A stretch of 64,000 nt of DNA from Galactobacillus timonensis (GCF_900240265.1 NZ_LT964739.1:1386664-1450663); one strand, 5' to 3'; positions 19,801-26,523 are shown, counted from the stretch's first letter. The notes: generated by a model not told the origin, from the letters alone. Program-made: numbers and translations.

Positions 19801-20473
19801 CTTTGAATATCAGGGAGTCACCTATACCGTTGGATCCACTCTGATCCAGACGGAAGGTGAGACAACGACGTACACTTTCTACCTTGATGCACTTGGCAGC
19901 CGGTATACTTACAGGCCGGATACCATTGCGGGATCTGTAGCCTATACAGTAGCAGCTGCCGGAAAGGTAACAAGGCTGTATACAGATGCGTATGGAAACA
20001 TTACCGCTGTTACCGTCGAGGATGGAAACGGCAATTCCTACTATGTGACAAATCAGGACGAGCAGAAGACGATTACCGTAGGAAAGCCTGGAGCTGAAGC
20101 TATTGTTAGTAAGAATGAGGATCTGAGCGATCCAGTCTATCTTGGATACACCGACGGTAACGGTCAGCTGGTTCTGAATGATGTTCCTGATGGAACTTAT
20201 TACATTTCCAGAAACGGAACAGTCACAGAGGAACAGGTTGGCAAGGGTCTTATTTATCTGCCGGAAGTGGAATACGGACATAAGCTTCAAGTATGCGAAA
20301 CCAAGTCTCCAGTCGGATACATGATTGGAAATGCCTGTGAGATTGTTGTTCCGACGGCGGACTATTCTACCGATGTTGTGACGAATTTCCGTACCAACGC
20401 GCAGATCCGCCGCAGACGGACAATCCAGCAGGCACGGATCCGGCGGTGGAGAATGGGCGCAATCGAAGAATGA
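13868..20473 (+). CDS. Giant thioester-domain (TQXA) surface adhesin
   Basis: A 2201-aa secreted protein. The start is ATG 13868 (GGAGGG upstream), giving a signal peptide that ends near SSVNA/EDP. A TQXA thioester domain has Cys188 in PAYCIEPG and Gln240 in EATQLLVW; such Cys-Gln bonds attach covalently to host or neighbouring surfaces. The long middle is beta-rich, with many repeats of the form GDTFTxDGxxYTV, and SpaA/CnaB-like units occur near the ends. The C-terminus ends in a basic stretch (AQIRRRRTIQQARIRRW) with no LPXTG motif or membrane helix, which is unusual for this family. A class B sortase is encoded 3.3 kb downstream. Two family hairpins lie in frame inside the gene. Confidence 0.9.
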   Translation: MRKENGFIRPFAAVLAFLMMVSSVNAEDPAPVPEETPTTEVSGSRDSANSETSSTASELPEPSEETSLPTDQEGKYSSEQPSDAFSSDEKSGEDTSYTSSLIDWDQALQTINSGNVYRTDTMIMGTINQVASLLTQSSSSATGIRRAPRRAPAQLDTGGENSVYSTYTVNGTERWSSPMSLQGHPAYCIEPGVNTGINYESELAFDTFDSVTAHLVERIMWYGYGHPLTGTDPLDYEATQLLVWKYTVPEKFSEIWATYTLCPTFPSTVSACNFTTGTGKADVQERMDKIMNLVENHDKVPSFANEWHGTEHYDLDWNETLTLTDTNGVMDWFNDYSEEDHPGINIKRDGDTLKIDIDNMYNADGQTLTFMRKDSEWKAFLNGILVWRSPGKQSIMAAGATDPTPQYSLSFSLNRSNITLVKLDEYGNAGNFTAGTQFYVGWYEDPETQYEKTGDNDTNWTDIHDPNKVKKDDVDGMSNVTNGTTFYYPIMTEDGSSVRIFTVGADGKLHIDGLLPTNKKWWIREVNATNPYTEDDRVFSVTTGATGTTNTYSFENGLRDITLSLVKKDKDDQYTKINGAVYRIWEIGNDLDLSKDPTEYGTEVNLNRLKNPTLTYQQLVENTNLQKGDVFQFNGYVYEITEAGDSTYTVKAVKASEYNFNTDDVFSRYQFLKAEDQDDILGFTPADSSRENAAYTVYDISKRHATYAADDDETAERKMSVTSLCDNLKTDDGTIEPDPDGKTLACVVSVTEDRPVSQTFTASTSPSIDDIKTAAADQNVELAKGNTITVNNVRYTLNSVSDDQITASPERDYSVDLSNAKPSYYDIPNVRDIKTGDTFTLSYPETLDGKTFTEAEQKFIVTDANAYTLTIETVPEDPDETPETFTYTVPNWIDYEDIPSSIPETETFTITGITNPTYTVTDSRGNSYLVKSSGTEVLTNASGDAAITDIDYLTVIGSFTTDPDTGELVEDVTGLQESGCLDPVNTEACPLGTERPKSFTRTETTEYSGPQYAEAVGGETPRSAGDTFTVDDVEYTVVTADDGTSIQLGYVKDDKEWIVTLQKDTEVNEAVHGEKYDVTFTIAASTPKEFDVSWNNINVPVNSLTANKSFHLSSTGNDTGLITWESIPNKSAAAGTTYTDANGIEWTILYNDTLNHKIVVNSSKGRYTVTPEGTENSNPTNWQSLIDAEAARGTTYKVGESYTTEWTKQLEKGDTFTIDGTPYTVLSHEYTTTSGTTKLTDPTAHVYTLIFPWEKDAPYSFTEAETLAAGGSSFTDGGKTYSWTADQINGNTVYVLEDQGTGETWTYSTKTLKADSSANAPYEQIEPEYTLTVIKPSAITYQQITNAAYDEKQVGDRFTIDGVTYTVMKIENVTDPESQKKITVENADGEESVIYEKQNPVTDPDDADAETIAAFSYDDYTAASKLEEAGDTVTIEGTKYTILKKETTDNHGVMFRIRSAAGETMDVYESPDSNYYDTERIYTLKTNTEYNLSDLFTGAYDMKLQSGNYHVTLEKEDNADGSKTVTVSSDGNTTMVLLLLDKNGYVTDSKQIVFSSTGTEGSTDGLPVFEGETGKQYLRIVDSLNHNVPVPYGTTQIYTDEAHTKLYKEVTADKDGVVDVSDWPAGTYYYTTARGEGTVAVVSPEEMTGQLKVSGLKWGRSYMACEFGLPEGYDYGNDEVCHTFTMNADAETDVINGEALNKLRKLKLKVYKVDQDNNSILLNGAWFTVSDVNNTDTVIDEHEASTFKERITLADIPTDAEPGDEVIVWRAKSGGTVHRYRILNVAADSIQIELFDNNKSGTKYNIPVKGISSTAPMLYSDIVRAVTVPKKGSVFTVTEKEPQSAAQYYEVLAVTRTQGTDAFGKPTDIEVISTATVINKNETNAEAIVLKAVESNETYAAEDYGKYVSGGIFTEVTEEVNALPVSWTDLVTAAGGAENIAEGTEVTIQQRTTVAMPSYSDLEGLFGKTLAEVTDGDNFEYQGVTYTVGSTLIQTEGETTTYTFYLDALGSRYTYRPDTIAGSVAYTVAAAGKVTRLYTDAYGNITAVTVEDGNGNSYYVTNQDEQKTITVGKPGAEAIVSKNEDLSDPVYLGYTDGNGQLVLNDVPDGTYYISRNGTVTEEQVGKGLIYLPEVEYGHKLQVCETKSPVGYMIGNACEIVVPTADYSTDVVTNFRTNAQIRRRRTIQQARIRRWRMGAIEE
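16837..16859 (+). repeat. GRCG hairpin 2 (A-type, inside adhesin gene)
   Basis: ACTTGGGACG/CGTCCCAAGT with loop GAA, a perfect 10-bp stem within the coding sequence. It is translated in frame without a stop. Confidence 0.85.
16917..16931 (+). repeat. GRCG hairpin 3 (G-type, inside adhesin gene)
   Basis: GGGGCG-AAA-CGCCCC in frame, 57 bases after hairpin 2, so the pair resembles the double modules found between genes. Confidence 0.85.
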
Positions 20474-20542
20474 TTGCATATTAGTATCAGCTCTTGGGCG
20501 TGGCCCCTCCCCAAAGCGCGCTCAATCTGAATAGATGGCTGT

Positions 20543-20590
20543 AACAGCCGGAACAAGGTTTCCTCACGTGCCCGGCTGTTGCGGTCCTTT
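20543..20590 (+). terminator. Terminator after the adhesin gene
   Basis: AACAGCCGG (20543-20551) pairs with CCGGCTGTT (20572-20580) and a T-rich stretch follows (CCTTTTTGTT). It closes the adhesin transcript. Confidence 0.6.
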
Positions 20591-20618
20591 TTGTTAGGAA
20601 TGCGAGAAACAGAATTAC

Positions 20619-20686
20619 CTTGGGGCGAAACGCCCCAAGAGTAAATACTTTTGTTGACAGTTGGGACGAAACGTCCCAACTTTTTT
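20619..20686 (+). repeat. GRCG double module M1
   Basis: A G-type hairpin (20619-20639) and an A-type hairpin (20660-20680) with six T after it. The spacer is AGTAAATACTTTTGTTGACA. The spacer pattern AGTAAAT...GTTGACA recurs in the other double modules. Confidence 0.9.
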
Positions 20687-20688
20687 AC

Positions 20689-20703
20689 GGGGCGAAATGC
20701 CCC
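20689..20703 (+). repeat. GRCG hairpin 6 (G-type, imperfect)
   Basis: GGGGCGAAATGCCCC, with one mismatch near the loop, directly after module M1 and 18 bases before the GTG of the next gene. Confidence 0.75.
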
Positions 20704-20720
20704 GGAAAGGATGAGAAAGA

Positions 20721-21089
20721 GTGGCAGAATATTCATGGAAGGAAGATTGGCCGGATGAGGAGAAGCTGAAGATCTTCAAACAAATGAAGTCCGATGGAAA
20801 TACTTCAATCGAGGACCTGAGTGAATCGCTTTATGACTATGGGTTCCGTAGCAAAAACATTGATACGATACAAAGAGTCCTGGATCTGTCGGATGACCAG
20901 GCTGAAAAAACGGCTGATGATTTGAACAACTATGAACAGAATGACCGTGCGGAAGCACAGGAACTGTATGACATGGGGTGGCTAACACGTATTGATGAGG
21001 ATGGCAGGTTGATTGCTACGCATCCGGATCTTGGGGATGACGCGGAGCTGTTTTATCCGGTCAGGGAATATCTCTTGGAGCTTCAGTAG
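20721..21089 (+). CDS. Hypothetical acidic protein
   Basis: A 122-aa soluble acidic protein, not recognised. It starts at GTG 20721 with AAAGGA nine bases upstream. The sequence is mainly helical (SIEDLSESLYDYGF, DQAEKTADDLNNYE) with no Cys cluster or catalytic motif. It stands between hairpins and the small membrane protein gene, in the accessory block of the element. Small acidic proteins of conjugative elements often inhibit nucleases, but nothing here proves that. Confidence 0.65.
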   Translation: MAEYSWKEDWPDEEKLKIFKQMKSDGNTSIEDLSESLYDYGFRSKNIDTIQRVLDLSDDQAEKTADDLNNYEQNDRAEAQELYDMGWLTRIDEDGRLIATHPDLGDDAELFYPVREYLLELQ

Positions 21090-21136
21090 AAAAACGAAGA
21101 AAAGACTATGCAGATAGTCCGGTAAAGGAGATCACA

Positions 21137-21445
21137 ATGAAGGTTTTGAAATGGATCCTGCGAATTGCGCTTTCAATCGTTTTCTTTGCGGCATTCTTTA
21201 TTCTTTCGATTGTCCTGGCAGTAGGCGGCTGGATCAGCAAGTTCTTTTGCGGGTTGTTCCTTATACTGCTTGGCCTTGAATCATTTTTCCGTATGTTCCA
21301 CGTTGTCCTTTGGTGCTTTCCGGTTCTGTTGAAATACTTTGGAGTTGCTTTTCTAATTATGGCCGTCTGTCTAATTCTCGATGAATGCAATTTTGAATTG
21401 TATGACGGAAAAATAGCGGACTGGTTGGAATCACTTACCAAGTAA
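21137..21445 (+). CDS. Small membrane protein, CD1845-like
   Basis: A 102-aa protein with three or four hydrophobic segments and a short hydrophilic tail (DGKIADWLESLTK). GGTAAAGGAG lies before the ATG. The size and the tail resemble the CD1845-type membrane proteins encoded in Tn1549-like conjugative elements; I hold that match only loosely. Its function is unknown. Confidence 0.6.
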   Translation: MKVLKWILRIALSIVFFAAFFILSIVLAVGGWISKFFCGLFLILLGLESFFRMFHVVLWCFPVLLKYFGVAFLIMAVCLILDECNFELYDGKIADWLESLTK

Positions 21446-21454
21446 ATCAGACTG

Positions 21455-21483
21455 AACTTGGGACGAAACGTCCCAAGTTTTTT
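21455..21483 (+). repeat. GRCG hairpin 7 (A-type)
   Basis: AACTTGGGACG/CGTCCCAAGTT, an 11-bp stem followed by T-run, ten bases after the membrane protein stop codon. It is a good terminator shape. Confidence 0.9.
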
Positions 21484-21485
21484 GC

Positions 21486-21543
21486 GGGGCGAAACGCCCC
21501 AGAAGTAAACAGAAACATTGATAGTTGGGGCGAAACGTCCCAA
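21486..21543 (+). repeat. GRCG double module M2
   Basis: A G-type hairpin (21486-21500) and a second hairpin (21525-21543, GGGGCG/CGTCCC with one G-U pair). The spacer contains AGTAAAC and TTGATAG, a diverged form of the module spacer. The second hairpin lacks the T-run. Confidence 0.8.
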
Positions 21544-21565
21544 GGTTTATATGGAGAAAAATACA

Positions 21566-22288
21566 ATGCAATCCGAAAGGGAATATGAAATTGAACAGAT
21601 AATCAACAATGTTGGAAGTGAATATATTTATGGTGATTGTTTGCCACGGGAAGCGGATCAATTAGCCATCCATGCAGAATTTGATCATCTAACGGATGAA
21701 GAAATTGAGAAGGAAGCTTTGGATATTTTTAAAGGGTATCCAAAGAAGATCCATGTAACGTTAAAGAATCTTGCAGATGCGCTTAAACGTGGGGAAACAC
21801 TTGCAGATATGCTCCCGGTTGTGGCCGGACAGGAGTGTAATATTGTAAAGCTTTCTGATGAACAGTATGAGGAAGCTAATTCTGCTGATATTGTTTACAT
21901 TCCGGATCTGAATTTGCATGAAATACCCTATTTCCGACCGGTTACCATTGAGGAAGCTGATGAAATCCTGCAAAGATGCTATACCAAACAGGATTTTATT
22001 GATGCGACCTTTGGCGTTAAAGATGCGGATCACTACCTGTTTGAGTTTGTTGACTGGCAGACACCAAATCTTCAGGATCTTCTGGAGGTTGGCCTTGGCG
22101 ATGAAAACATGGAAAATGAACTTCAGTCACGCATGAATCAAAAGAAGAATGAAAAACAATTTAATGACTTGGGGCGAAACGCCCCAAGAGTAAATGCATG
22201 TGTTGACAGTTGGGACGTTTCGTCCCAACTTTTTAGGAGGATGAAATGTACAGTGCTGACTCAATCAAAAAATGCCGTGGATATCTAA
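21566..22288 (+). CDS. Hypothetical protein reading through a hairpin module
   Basis: A 240-aa acidic protein, not recognised. ATG 21566 has GGAGA at good spacing; ATG 21551 is also in frame. The first 190 residues look like a normal soluble protein. From about 22168 the frame runs through module M3 and ends in LTQSKNAVDI, overlapping the primase start. The original stop was probably just before the module, so the last 40 residues may be an acquired tail. It sits just upstream of the primase gene, which suggests a role in DNA maintenance but no more. Confidence 0.6.
   Translation: MQSEREYEIEQIINNVGSEYIYGDCLPREADQLAIHAEFDHLTDEEIEKEALDIFKGYPKKIHVTLKNLADALKRGETLADMLPVVAGQECNIVKLSDEQYEEANSADIVYIPDLNLHEIPYFRPVTIEEADEILQRCYTKQDFIDATFGVKDADHYLFEFVDWQTPNLQDLLEVGLGDENMENELQSRMNQKKNEKQFNDLGRNAPRVNACVDSWDVSSQLFRRMKCTVLTQSKNAVDI
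22168..22234 (+). repeat. GRCG double module M3
   Basis: A G-type hairpin (22168-22188), spacer AGTAAATGCATGTGTTGACA, then an A-type stem with loop TTT (22209-22229), T5 and AGGAGG directly after. The TTT loop is the inverted orientation of the usual AAA form. Confidence 0.9.
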
Positions 22289-23650
22289 CGGACTATGTAA
22301 ACAGCATTACGCAGCACAGTCCTTCCGGGGGACGGGGAATGTTGCTGTCCGATCTGCGGCAGCGGAACCGGAAACAGTGGCAAGAGCCGTCCTACCGGAG
22401 CATTTTCCATTGCCCCTGATAAAGAACACTGGAAGTGCTTTGCTTGCGGAACAGGCGGAGACATCTTTGATCTGGTACGGGAAAAGGAAAAGATCGAAGG
22501 ATTCAATAAACAGGTGGAATTTGTTGCCGCAAGGTATTCCATTCCATTAACAGAAACAACCAGGGACGGCAAGGAAGTTCCGGTAAAGAAAACGGAGACA
22601 GATTACGGCTACCATAAACCGACAGAAGCCGGGATGAAAGCAGCGCAGCGTGTGATTGACGCAGCACAGCAGCATGGATCCGAAACGGATTATTTCAGGA
22701 AGCGGGGTCTTTCGGAGGAAATTATTGAACGGTTCCAACTTGGATTCAGTCCGGAAAGCCAGACGATCTATATCCCTTATGGATCTGGTTCCCATTACTT
22801 TGTAACCCGCAAGATAGGCGAAAAGGCGTATAGAAAGCTTCCGTCTGATATCTATGGAAGCGAACCTTTGTTCAATAAGGATGCACTCTACAGTGGGCAG
22901 CCATGTTTTATTTGCGAGGGTCCATTCGATGCCATGAGCATTGAACAGTGCGGCGGGAAGGCCGTTTCTATCGGCGGCAATGCCTTCTGGAAACTGATCC
23001 GCTGCATTCGTGAGAAGCAGCCGGACGGAACACTGATTCTTTCCCTTGATAACGATGATCCGGGACGGGAAATGCAGAAGAAATTTACGGACCTTCTGAG
23101 GAAGGAAAGTATTCCCTTTGTGGCGGCGCAGTATTCATATGATTCCTATCAGAAGAACAAAGATGCGAATGATATGCTTCAAAGCAATCCGGAGCAGCTG
23201 AAAGCAGACATAGCAGCAAACATAGAAAAAGCAAAAGAAGCTGAAAATAAGGAGTTGGGACAAAACGTCCCAACTTTTTATGAGGATCCGGATAGTTCAT
23301 TAAAAGCCGGGCAGAATGAGCTTCGCCGATGGGATACGAAAGCCCAGGAACACGTTCGGGGGTATATGCAGCCGAATGAAAAAGGCTATTACAGTATGCC
23401 AGTTGATGGTGGAAAGGATTGGAGATTTGGGATCAGTCCTGGGAAATACGGCCCATATGTAAAGATTGGCAAGCACATCTTCCCGGTTAATAAATCCGGA
23501 TACTTCTGGGTTAGACAGGGAAGCAAGAAGGAGGACAGCTTCAAAAATATTCTCCAGACAATGATCGACGCAATGCAGCAGAAACAAGAACAGTTCAAAC
23601 AATTAGAAAGGAAATCAGAATGCCTAATGAATCCAGTGAAAACAATCTGA
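22246..23650 (+). pseudogene. DNA primase with zinc finger and TOPRIM, frameshifted
   Basis: The gene starts at ATG 22246 (AGGAGG upstream) as a CHC2 primase: DSIKKCRGYLTDYVNSI. The frame then shifts by +1 near the G-runs 22327-22331 and 22334-22337, continuing as CCCPICGSGTG, then HWKCFACGTGGDIFDLV. TOPRIM follows with E in FICEGPFDAMS and DxD in SLDNDDPGR. A C-terminal domain of about 110 residues (WRFGISPGKYGPYVKIG) completes it. Removing one G restores a full zinc finger. It may be a real mutation, a sequencing error in the G-run or a programmed shift. A GTG at 22514 could still give a 378-aa protein without the zinc finger. Confidence 0.75.
23254..23279 (+). repeat. GRCG hairpin 12 (A-type, inside primase gene)
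   Basis: GTTGGGAC/GTCCCAAC with loop AAAAC and five T, in frame between the TOPRIM part and the C-terminal domain. It encodes ELGQNVPTFY. Confidence 0.85.
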
Positions 23651-23742
23651 ATAGAATCTCGCTTTCAGAAGCGCTTTGGGCGATAGTGATCTGCACTATT
23701 CTCACAACTGGTGCTGTATTTCTTCTGATGTTGATCCGTTAA
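23620..23742 (+). CDS. Small single-pass membrane protein (40 aa)
   Basis: The frame reads MPNESSENNLNRISLSEALW and then a hydrophobic helix ending LLMLIR. AAAGGAAA precedes the ATG at good spacing. It overlaps the primase 3' end by 31 bases and lies before the sortase gene. Similar tiny membrane proteins occur at 31668 and 40101. Function unknown. Confidence 0.6.
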   Translation: MPNESSENNLNRISLSEALWAIVICTILTTGAVFLLMLIR

Positions 23743-23767
23743 ATGCAGTATTCAGCCGGAGGAAATT

Positions 23768-24517
23768 ATGGACAATAAAAAGAAACATCGGCGGCTTTCA
23801 AAGCGTGAAAAAATCATACTAAGTATGCTCGGCGTAATTGCCGGGCTTTCTGTTTATCTGGCTGGATCCAGAGCAAACGCTTCCTCTGAAATGGGGTCTT
23901 ATGAAGTCAAGGACGGCAGCACTCTTTCTGATCTTGAAAGCTGGCAGCAGCAGAATCCAGAGATCCAGTACGTTCTGACCTTCCATGATGGTGAGAAAGT
24001 ACGGCAGATTCCGGTGATTGAAACAGATCATCCGGATGATTATTACAGGCATAACGTTTATGGGAACAAGGATCCGATGGGCGCTCCATTTATCGATCAT
24101 CTGATGGATCCGGTTGAGGATCAAAACATTGTTGTTTTTGCTCACTCATCCCCGACGGAAGATTGGAACTTTACGTTCCTGAAGAAGTACGTTGATTCAG
24201 ATTATTTCAATTCTCATCCAACTTTTACTGTTGAAAGCGAAACCGGAACCAGTGAATACACGGTTCTTCTTCTGGAACACTATGACACCGACAATGAAGA
24301 AGAATGGTATGAATGGGCTGAACCAAGTTATGGAGGAATTGAGGAAACCGAAGCAGTGTTCCAGGAAGCTGCGAATCATGCGGTACAGATCCGTTACGGC
24401 ATTCCATACCAGGGACAGACAATTATGACTCTTGTAACCTGTGATATTCCTTCCAACCTTTCCGGGAAAAACATGCGGTATGTGATCCAGGCGGTTAAGA
24501 CAGCAGATTTGGGGTAA
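23768..24517 (+). CDS. srtB: Class B sortase
   Basis: A 249-aa transpeptidase with an N-terminal signal anchor (about residues 17-33). The catalytic triad is visible: His126 in VVFAHSS, Cys225 in TLVTCD and Arg237 in GKNMRYV. Class B features include the long helix-rich N-terminal part and the motif MGAPFID. GGAGG lies upstream of the ATG. It should attach or polymerise surface proteins of the element, most obviously the adhesin, but the adhesin lacks a visible sorting signal. Confidence 0.9.
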   Translation: MDNKKKHRRLSKREKIILSMLGVIAGLSVYLAGSRANASSEMGSYEVKDGSTLSDLESWQQQNPEIQYVLTFHDGEKVRQIPVIETDHPDDYYRHNVYGNKDPMGAPFIDHLMDPVEDQNIVVFAHSSPTEDWNFTFLKKYVDSDYFNSHPTFTVESETGTSEYTVLLLEHYDTDNEEEWYEWAEPSYGGIEETEAVFQEAANHAVQIRYGIPYQGQTIMTLVTCDIPSNLSGKNMRYVIQAVKTADLG

Positions 24518-24522
24518 ACAGA

Positions 24523-24798
24523 ATGAATAACTATGAAAAGGATTTAGAGGACCTTGCCGGAAAGCTGAATGATTTCGGCTGGGAAGTATTGCCTTATGAA
24601 AGCGGGGATAACTTTAATTCCCCGGAAGAAGCGCTGGAAGATATTAAAGAATCTCTCCGTGAAGGACAGACAGATCATTATCGGGAGTATTTGCAATCAT
24701 TCCTTGATGAAGGAATTGAGGTTGATTTTGATGTTCAGGGCCTGATCGATGATATTGATAAGTTTCAGAAAGCCTATTTTGTAAAAAGTATTACCTGA
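24523..24798 (+). CDS. Hypothetical acidic protein
   Basis: A 91-aa acidic helical protein (DLEDLAGKLNDFGWEVLPYE), not recognised. It starts six bases after the sortase stop codon, so it is probably in the same transcript. Its opening resembles in style the two paralogues downstream (cell-size acidic proteins starting with DEELLN...) but there is no convincing alignment. Confidence 0.6.
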   Translation: MNNYEKDLEDLAGKLNDFGWEVLPYESGDNFNSPEEALEDIKESLREGQTDHYREYLQSFLDEGIEVDFDVQGLIDDIDKFQKAYFVKSIT

Positions 24799-24810
24799 TC
24801 GGGTTAAGGA

Positions 24811-24837
24811 GTTGGGACGAAACGTCCCAACTTTTTT
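24811..24837 (+). repeat. GRCG hairpin 13 (A-type)
   Basis: GTTGGGACG-AAA-CGTCCCAAC followed by six T, then GAAAGGAAGAAG as the ribosome binding region of the next gene. Confidence 0.92.
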
Positions 24838-24851
24838 GAAAGGAAGAAGAA

Positions 24852-25244
24852 ATGGATAAGTATGACGATGAATTGTTAAATTGCTTTGCGGATGTTGCAA
24901 GGGATCTTGGATGGGAAAGCGATTGGGAAATGGAAAATGGATATCTGGATATCGAAAACTGGTCCCCATGGGGCGATAGCATTCTTATTTCATTAACTGA
25001 AGATGATTTTGAAAGCTATGCCAAGCTGACCCGCCGCCTGGATGATGAATATCAGAGCTTTATGACGGATGAATATGCAGCTGAATGGTATGAAAGAAAC
25101 AGGGATGATCCTCATGGTATCCGGAATGCTTTGGAAAATGCAGATGGAATTGATGAGATCCTAAAAGAGATTGCCGAAACAACAAGATCAGAATTGGCAG
25201 AATCCAAAACCATAGATAAAGGCTACGGCGGAATAGATATTTAA
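24852..25244 (+). CDS. Hypothetical acidic protein, paralogue 1
   Basis: A 130-aa protein clearly related to the product of 25375-25767: both read YDxELLNxFADVAxxLGW, then xSDWxxxxGYLxxEN and later a WYxxNR element. It is strongly acidic and lacks known catalytic motifs. The two genes flank double module M4, so the gene and its leader may have been duplicated together. Function unknown. Confidence 0.65.
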   Translation: MDKYDDELLNCFADVARDLGWESDWEMENGYLDIENWSPWGDSILISLTEDDFESYAKLTRRLDDEYQSFMTDEYAAEWYERNRDDPHGIRNALENADGIDEILKEIAETTRSELAESKTIDKGYGGIDI

Positions 25245-25298
25245 TTGAATGCATGGAGCTACAAGAAATAACTGACATTTTTATGCGGCAGGATAGTT

Positions 25299-25364
25299 TT
25301 GGGACGAAACGTCCCAAGAGTAAATGTAAACGTTGACAGTTGGGACGAAACGTCCCAACTTTTT
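25299..25364 (+). repeat. GRCG double module M4
   Basis: Two A-type hairpins (25299-25317 and 25339-25359) with spacer GAGTAAATGTAAACGTTGACA, then T5 and AGGAGG. In this copy the first hairpin is A-type where the other modules have G-type. Confidence 0.92.
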
Positions 25365-25374
25365 AGGAGGATGG

Positions 25375-25767
25375 ATGTGTGAAACATATGATGAAGAGTT
25401 GCTGAATCGCTTTGCCGATGTTGCAGAGGAACTTGGCTGGACGAGCGACTGGAATTTAAAAGGCGGATATTTGGAAATGGAAAACTATTCTCGTGCTGGG
25501 GAGGATCTGATAATGACGTTATTTACGAAGGACTTTCAATCTTTTGACAGTCTGATCCACCGTCTTAGGGATGAATGGTATGACTTTAATCCCGATGACC
25601 ATGCGGCTATGTGGTACGGACAGAATAGAGGCGAATCCAGTAGCCTTCGGGCTTTGCTTAATGACGCTGACTATATTAGCGAAATGCTTTATGACCTTGA
25701 GAAGCTCACTTACAAAAGGCTTTATCAGTATGAAAAAAAGGAACACGATAATTTGACAATAGGTTGA
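25375..25767 (+). CDS. Hypothetical acidic protein, paralogue 2
   Basis: A 130-aa paralogue of 24852-25244 (CETYDEELLNRFADVAEELGW). The start is ATG 25375, four bases after AGGAGG; longer frames run back through the hairpin. The C-terminus differs (YQYEKKEHDNLTIG). Function unknown. Confidence 0.65.
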   Translation: MCETYDEELLNRFADVAEELGWTSDWNLKGGYLEMENYSRAGEDLIMTLFTKDFQSFDSLIHRLRDEWYDFNPDDHAAMWYGQNRGESSSLRALLNDADYISEMLYDLEKLTYKRLYQYEKKEHDNLTIG

Positions 25768-25771
25768 TGAA

Positions 25772-26140
25772 ATGGCTAAAGAGACAAAACAGAATGCAGA
25801 ACAGGTTGTAGTTGGTGTTTGCCCGCTCTGTGGGAACCCAGTAGTTGAAAAGGCGAAGTCTTATCAGTGCTCATCCAATAAGTTTCATAAAAACGATGAT
25901 GGTGAGTGGGAGATGACAGAAGGCTGCGGATTGAAAATCTGGAAAACCATAGCCCATAAAAAGATTACACCGAAGATTGCAAAGACCCTGCTTGCGAAGG
26001 GAGAGACAGATACATTGTCCGGCTTCAAATCAAGATCCGGTAACGAATTTAGTGCTGCATTGAAACTGGAGGAAGACGGATCTGTAACTTTCATTTTTGA
26101 TGACCAGGATGATGATTCCGAAGATGAAGAAGAGGAATAA
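25772..26140 (+). CDS. Topoisomerase-type zinc-domain protein
   Basis: A 122-aa protein matching the C-terminal zinc/repeat domain of topoisomerase III: a CPLCGNPV cluster, a second Cys pair (CSSN, GCGLKIW), then KKITPKIAKTLLAKGETD and FSAALKLEEDGSVTF. The catalytic topoisomerase part is absent, so it is a free-standing domain, probably binding single-stranded DNA. The tail is very acidic. It follows paralogue 2 by four bases, in one operon. Confidence 0.75.
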   Translation: MAKETKQNAEQVVVGVCPLCGNPVVEKAKSYQCSSNKFHKNDDGEWEMTEGCGLKIWKTIAHKKITPKIAKTLLAKGETDTLSGFKSRSGNEFSAALKLEEDGSVTFIFDDQDDDSEDEEEE

Positions 26141-26158
26141 TCGGTAGCAATGACTGTT

Positions 26159-26178
26159 GGGGCGTTTCGCCCCGCTTT
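26159..26178 (+). repeat. GRCG hairpin 16 (G-type, TTT loop)
   Basis: GGGGCG-TTT-CGCCCC then GCTTTTT. The loop shows the inverted orientation. Confidence 0.88.
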
Positions 26179-26196
26179 TTATAAGGGAGCAGGAGA

Positions 26197-26451
26197 GTGG
26201 CAGAAAAAATAGGAACATTTGCAATGAACTACCGCACAAGACGCTATGGAATCATGGATGAGCAATGGCACTGGATGAATATCTCATTCCATTGCGGAGA
26301 TCCTGTTACGGTGATGAATCCAAAAACGGGCAAATGGATTAAGACAACTTTAGAAATGGAACATGGTCTTTGGTATTTGGCAGGAACAGATCTTTGCGGC
26401 GATGACCTGATGCTGTATTGCAAATTCCCGGAAAAAATACGTATGCGGTGA
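26197..26451 (+). CDS. DUF5348-like small protein
   Basis: An 84-aa protein from GTG 26197 (GGAGCAGGAG upstream). The order NYRTRRYGI, SFHCGDPVTV, KWIKTTLE and GLWYLAGTDL follows the DUF5348 pattern seen in conjugative elements of Bacillota. Function unknown. Confidence 0.6.
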   Translation: MAEKIGTFAMNYRTRRYGIMDEQWHWMNISFHCGDPVTVMNPKTGKWIKTTLEMEHGLWYLAGTDLCGDDLMLYCKFPEKIRMR

Positions 26452-26456
26452 CTCTG

Positions 26457-26471
26457 GGGGCGAAACGCCCC
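26457..26471 (+). repeat. GRCG hairpin 17 (G-type)
   Basis: GGGGCG-AAA-CGCCCC five bases after the DUF5348-like stop codon, without a T-run. It precedes the antitoxin-like gene. Confidence 0.88.
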
Positions 26472-26523
26472 GGACAGCAGGTGGCTTGAATTTTGGCGAA
26501 CATGCGCACCCATTGGGTGTAAA

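Noticed and set aside
18872..20479. A 535-aa open frame on the minus strand of the adhesin gene
   Set aside because: Same reasons; composition (Arg, Cys, Ile, Asn rich) is typical of antisense shadow frames.
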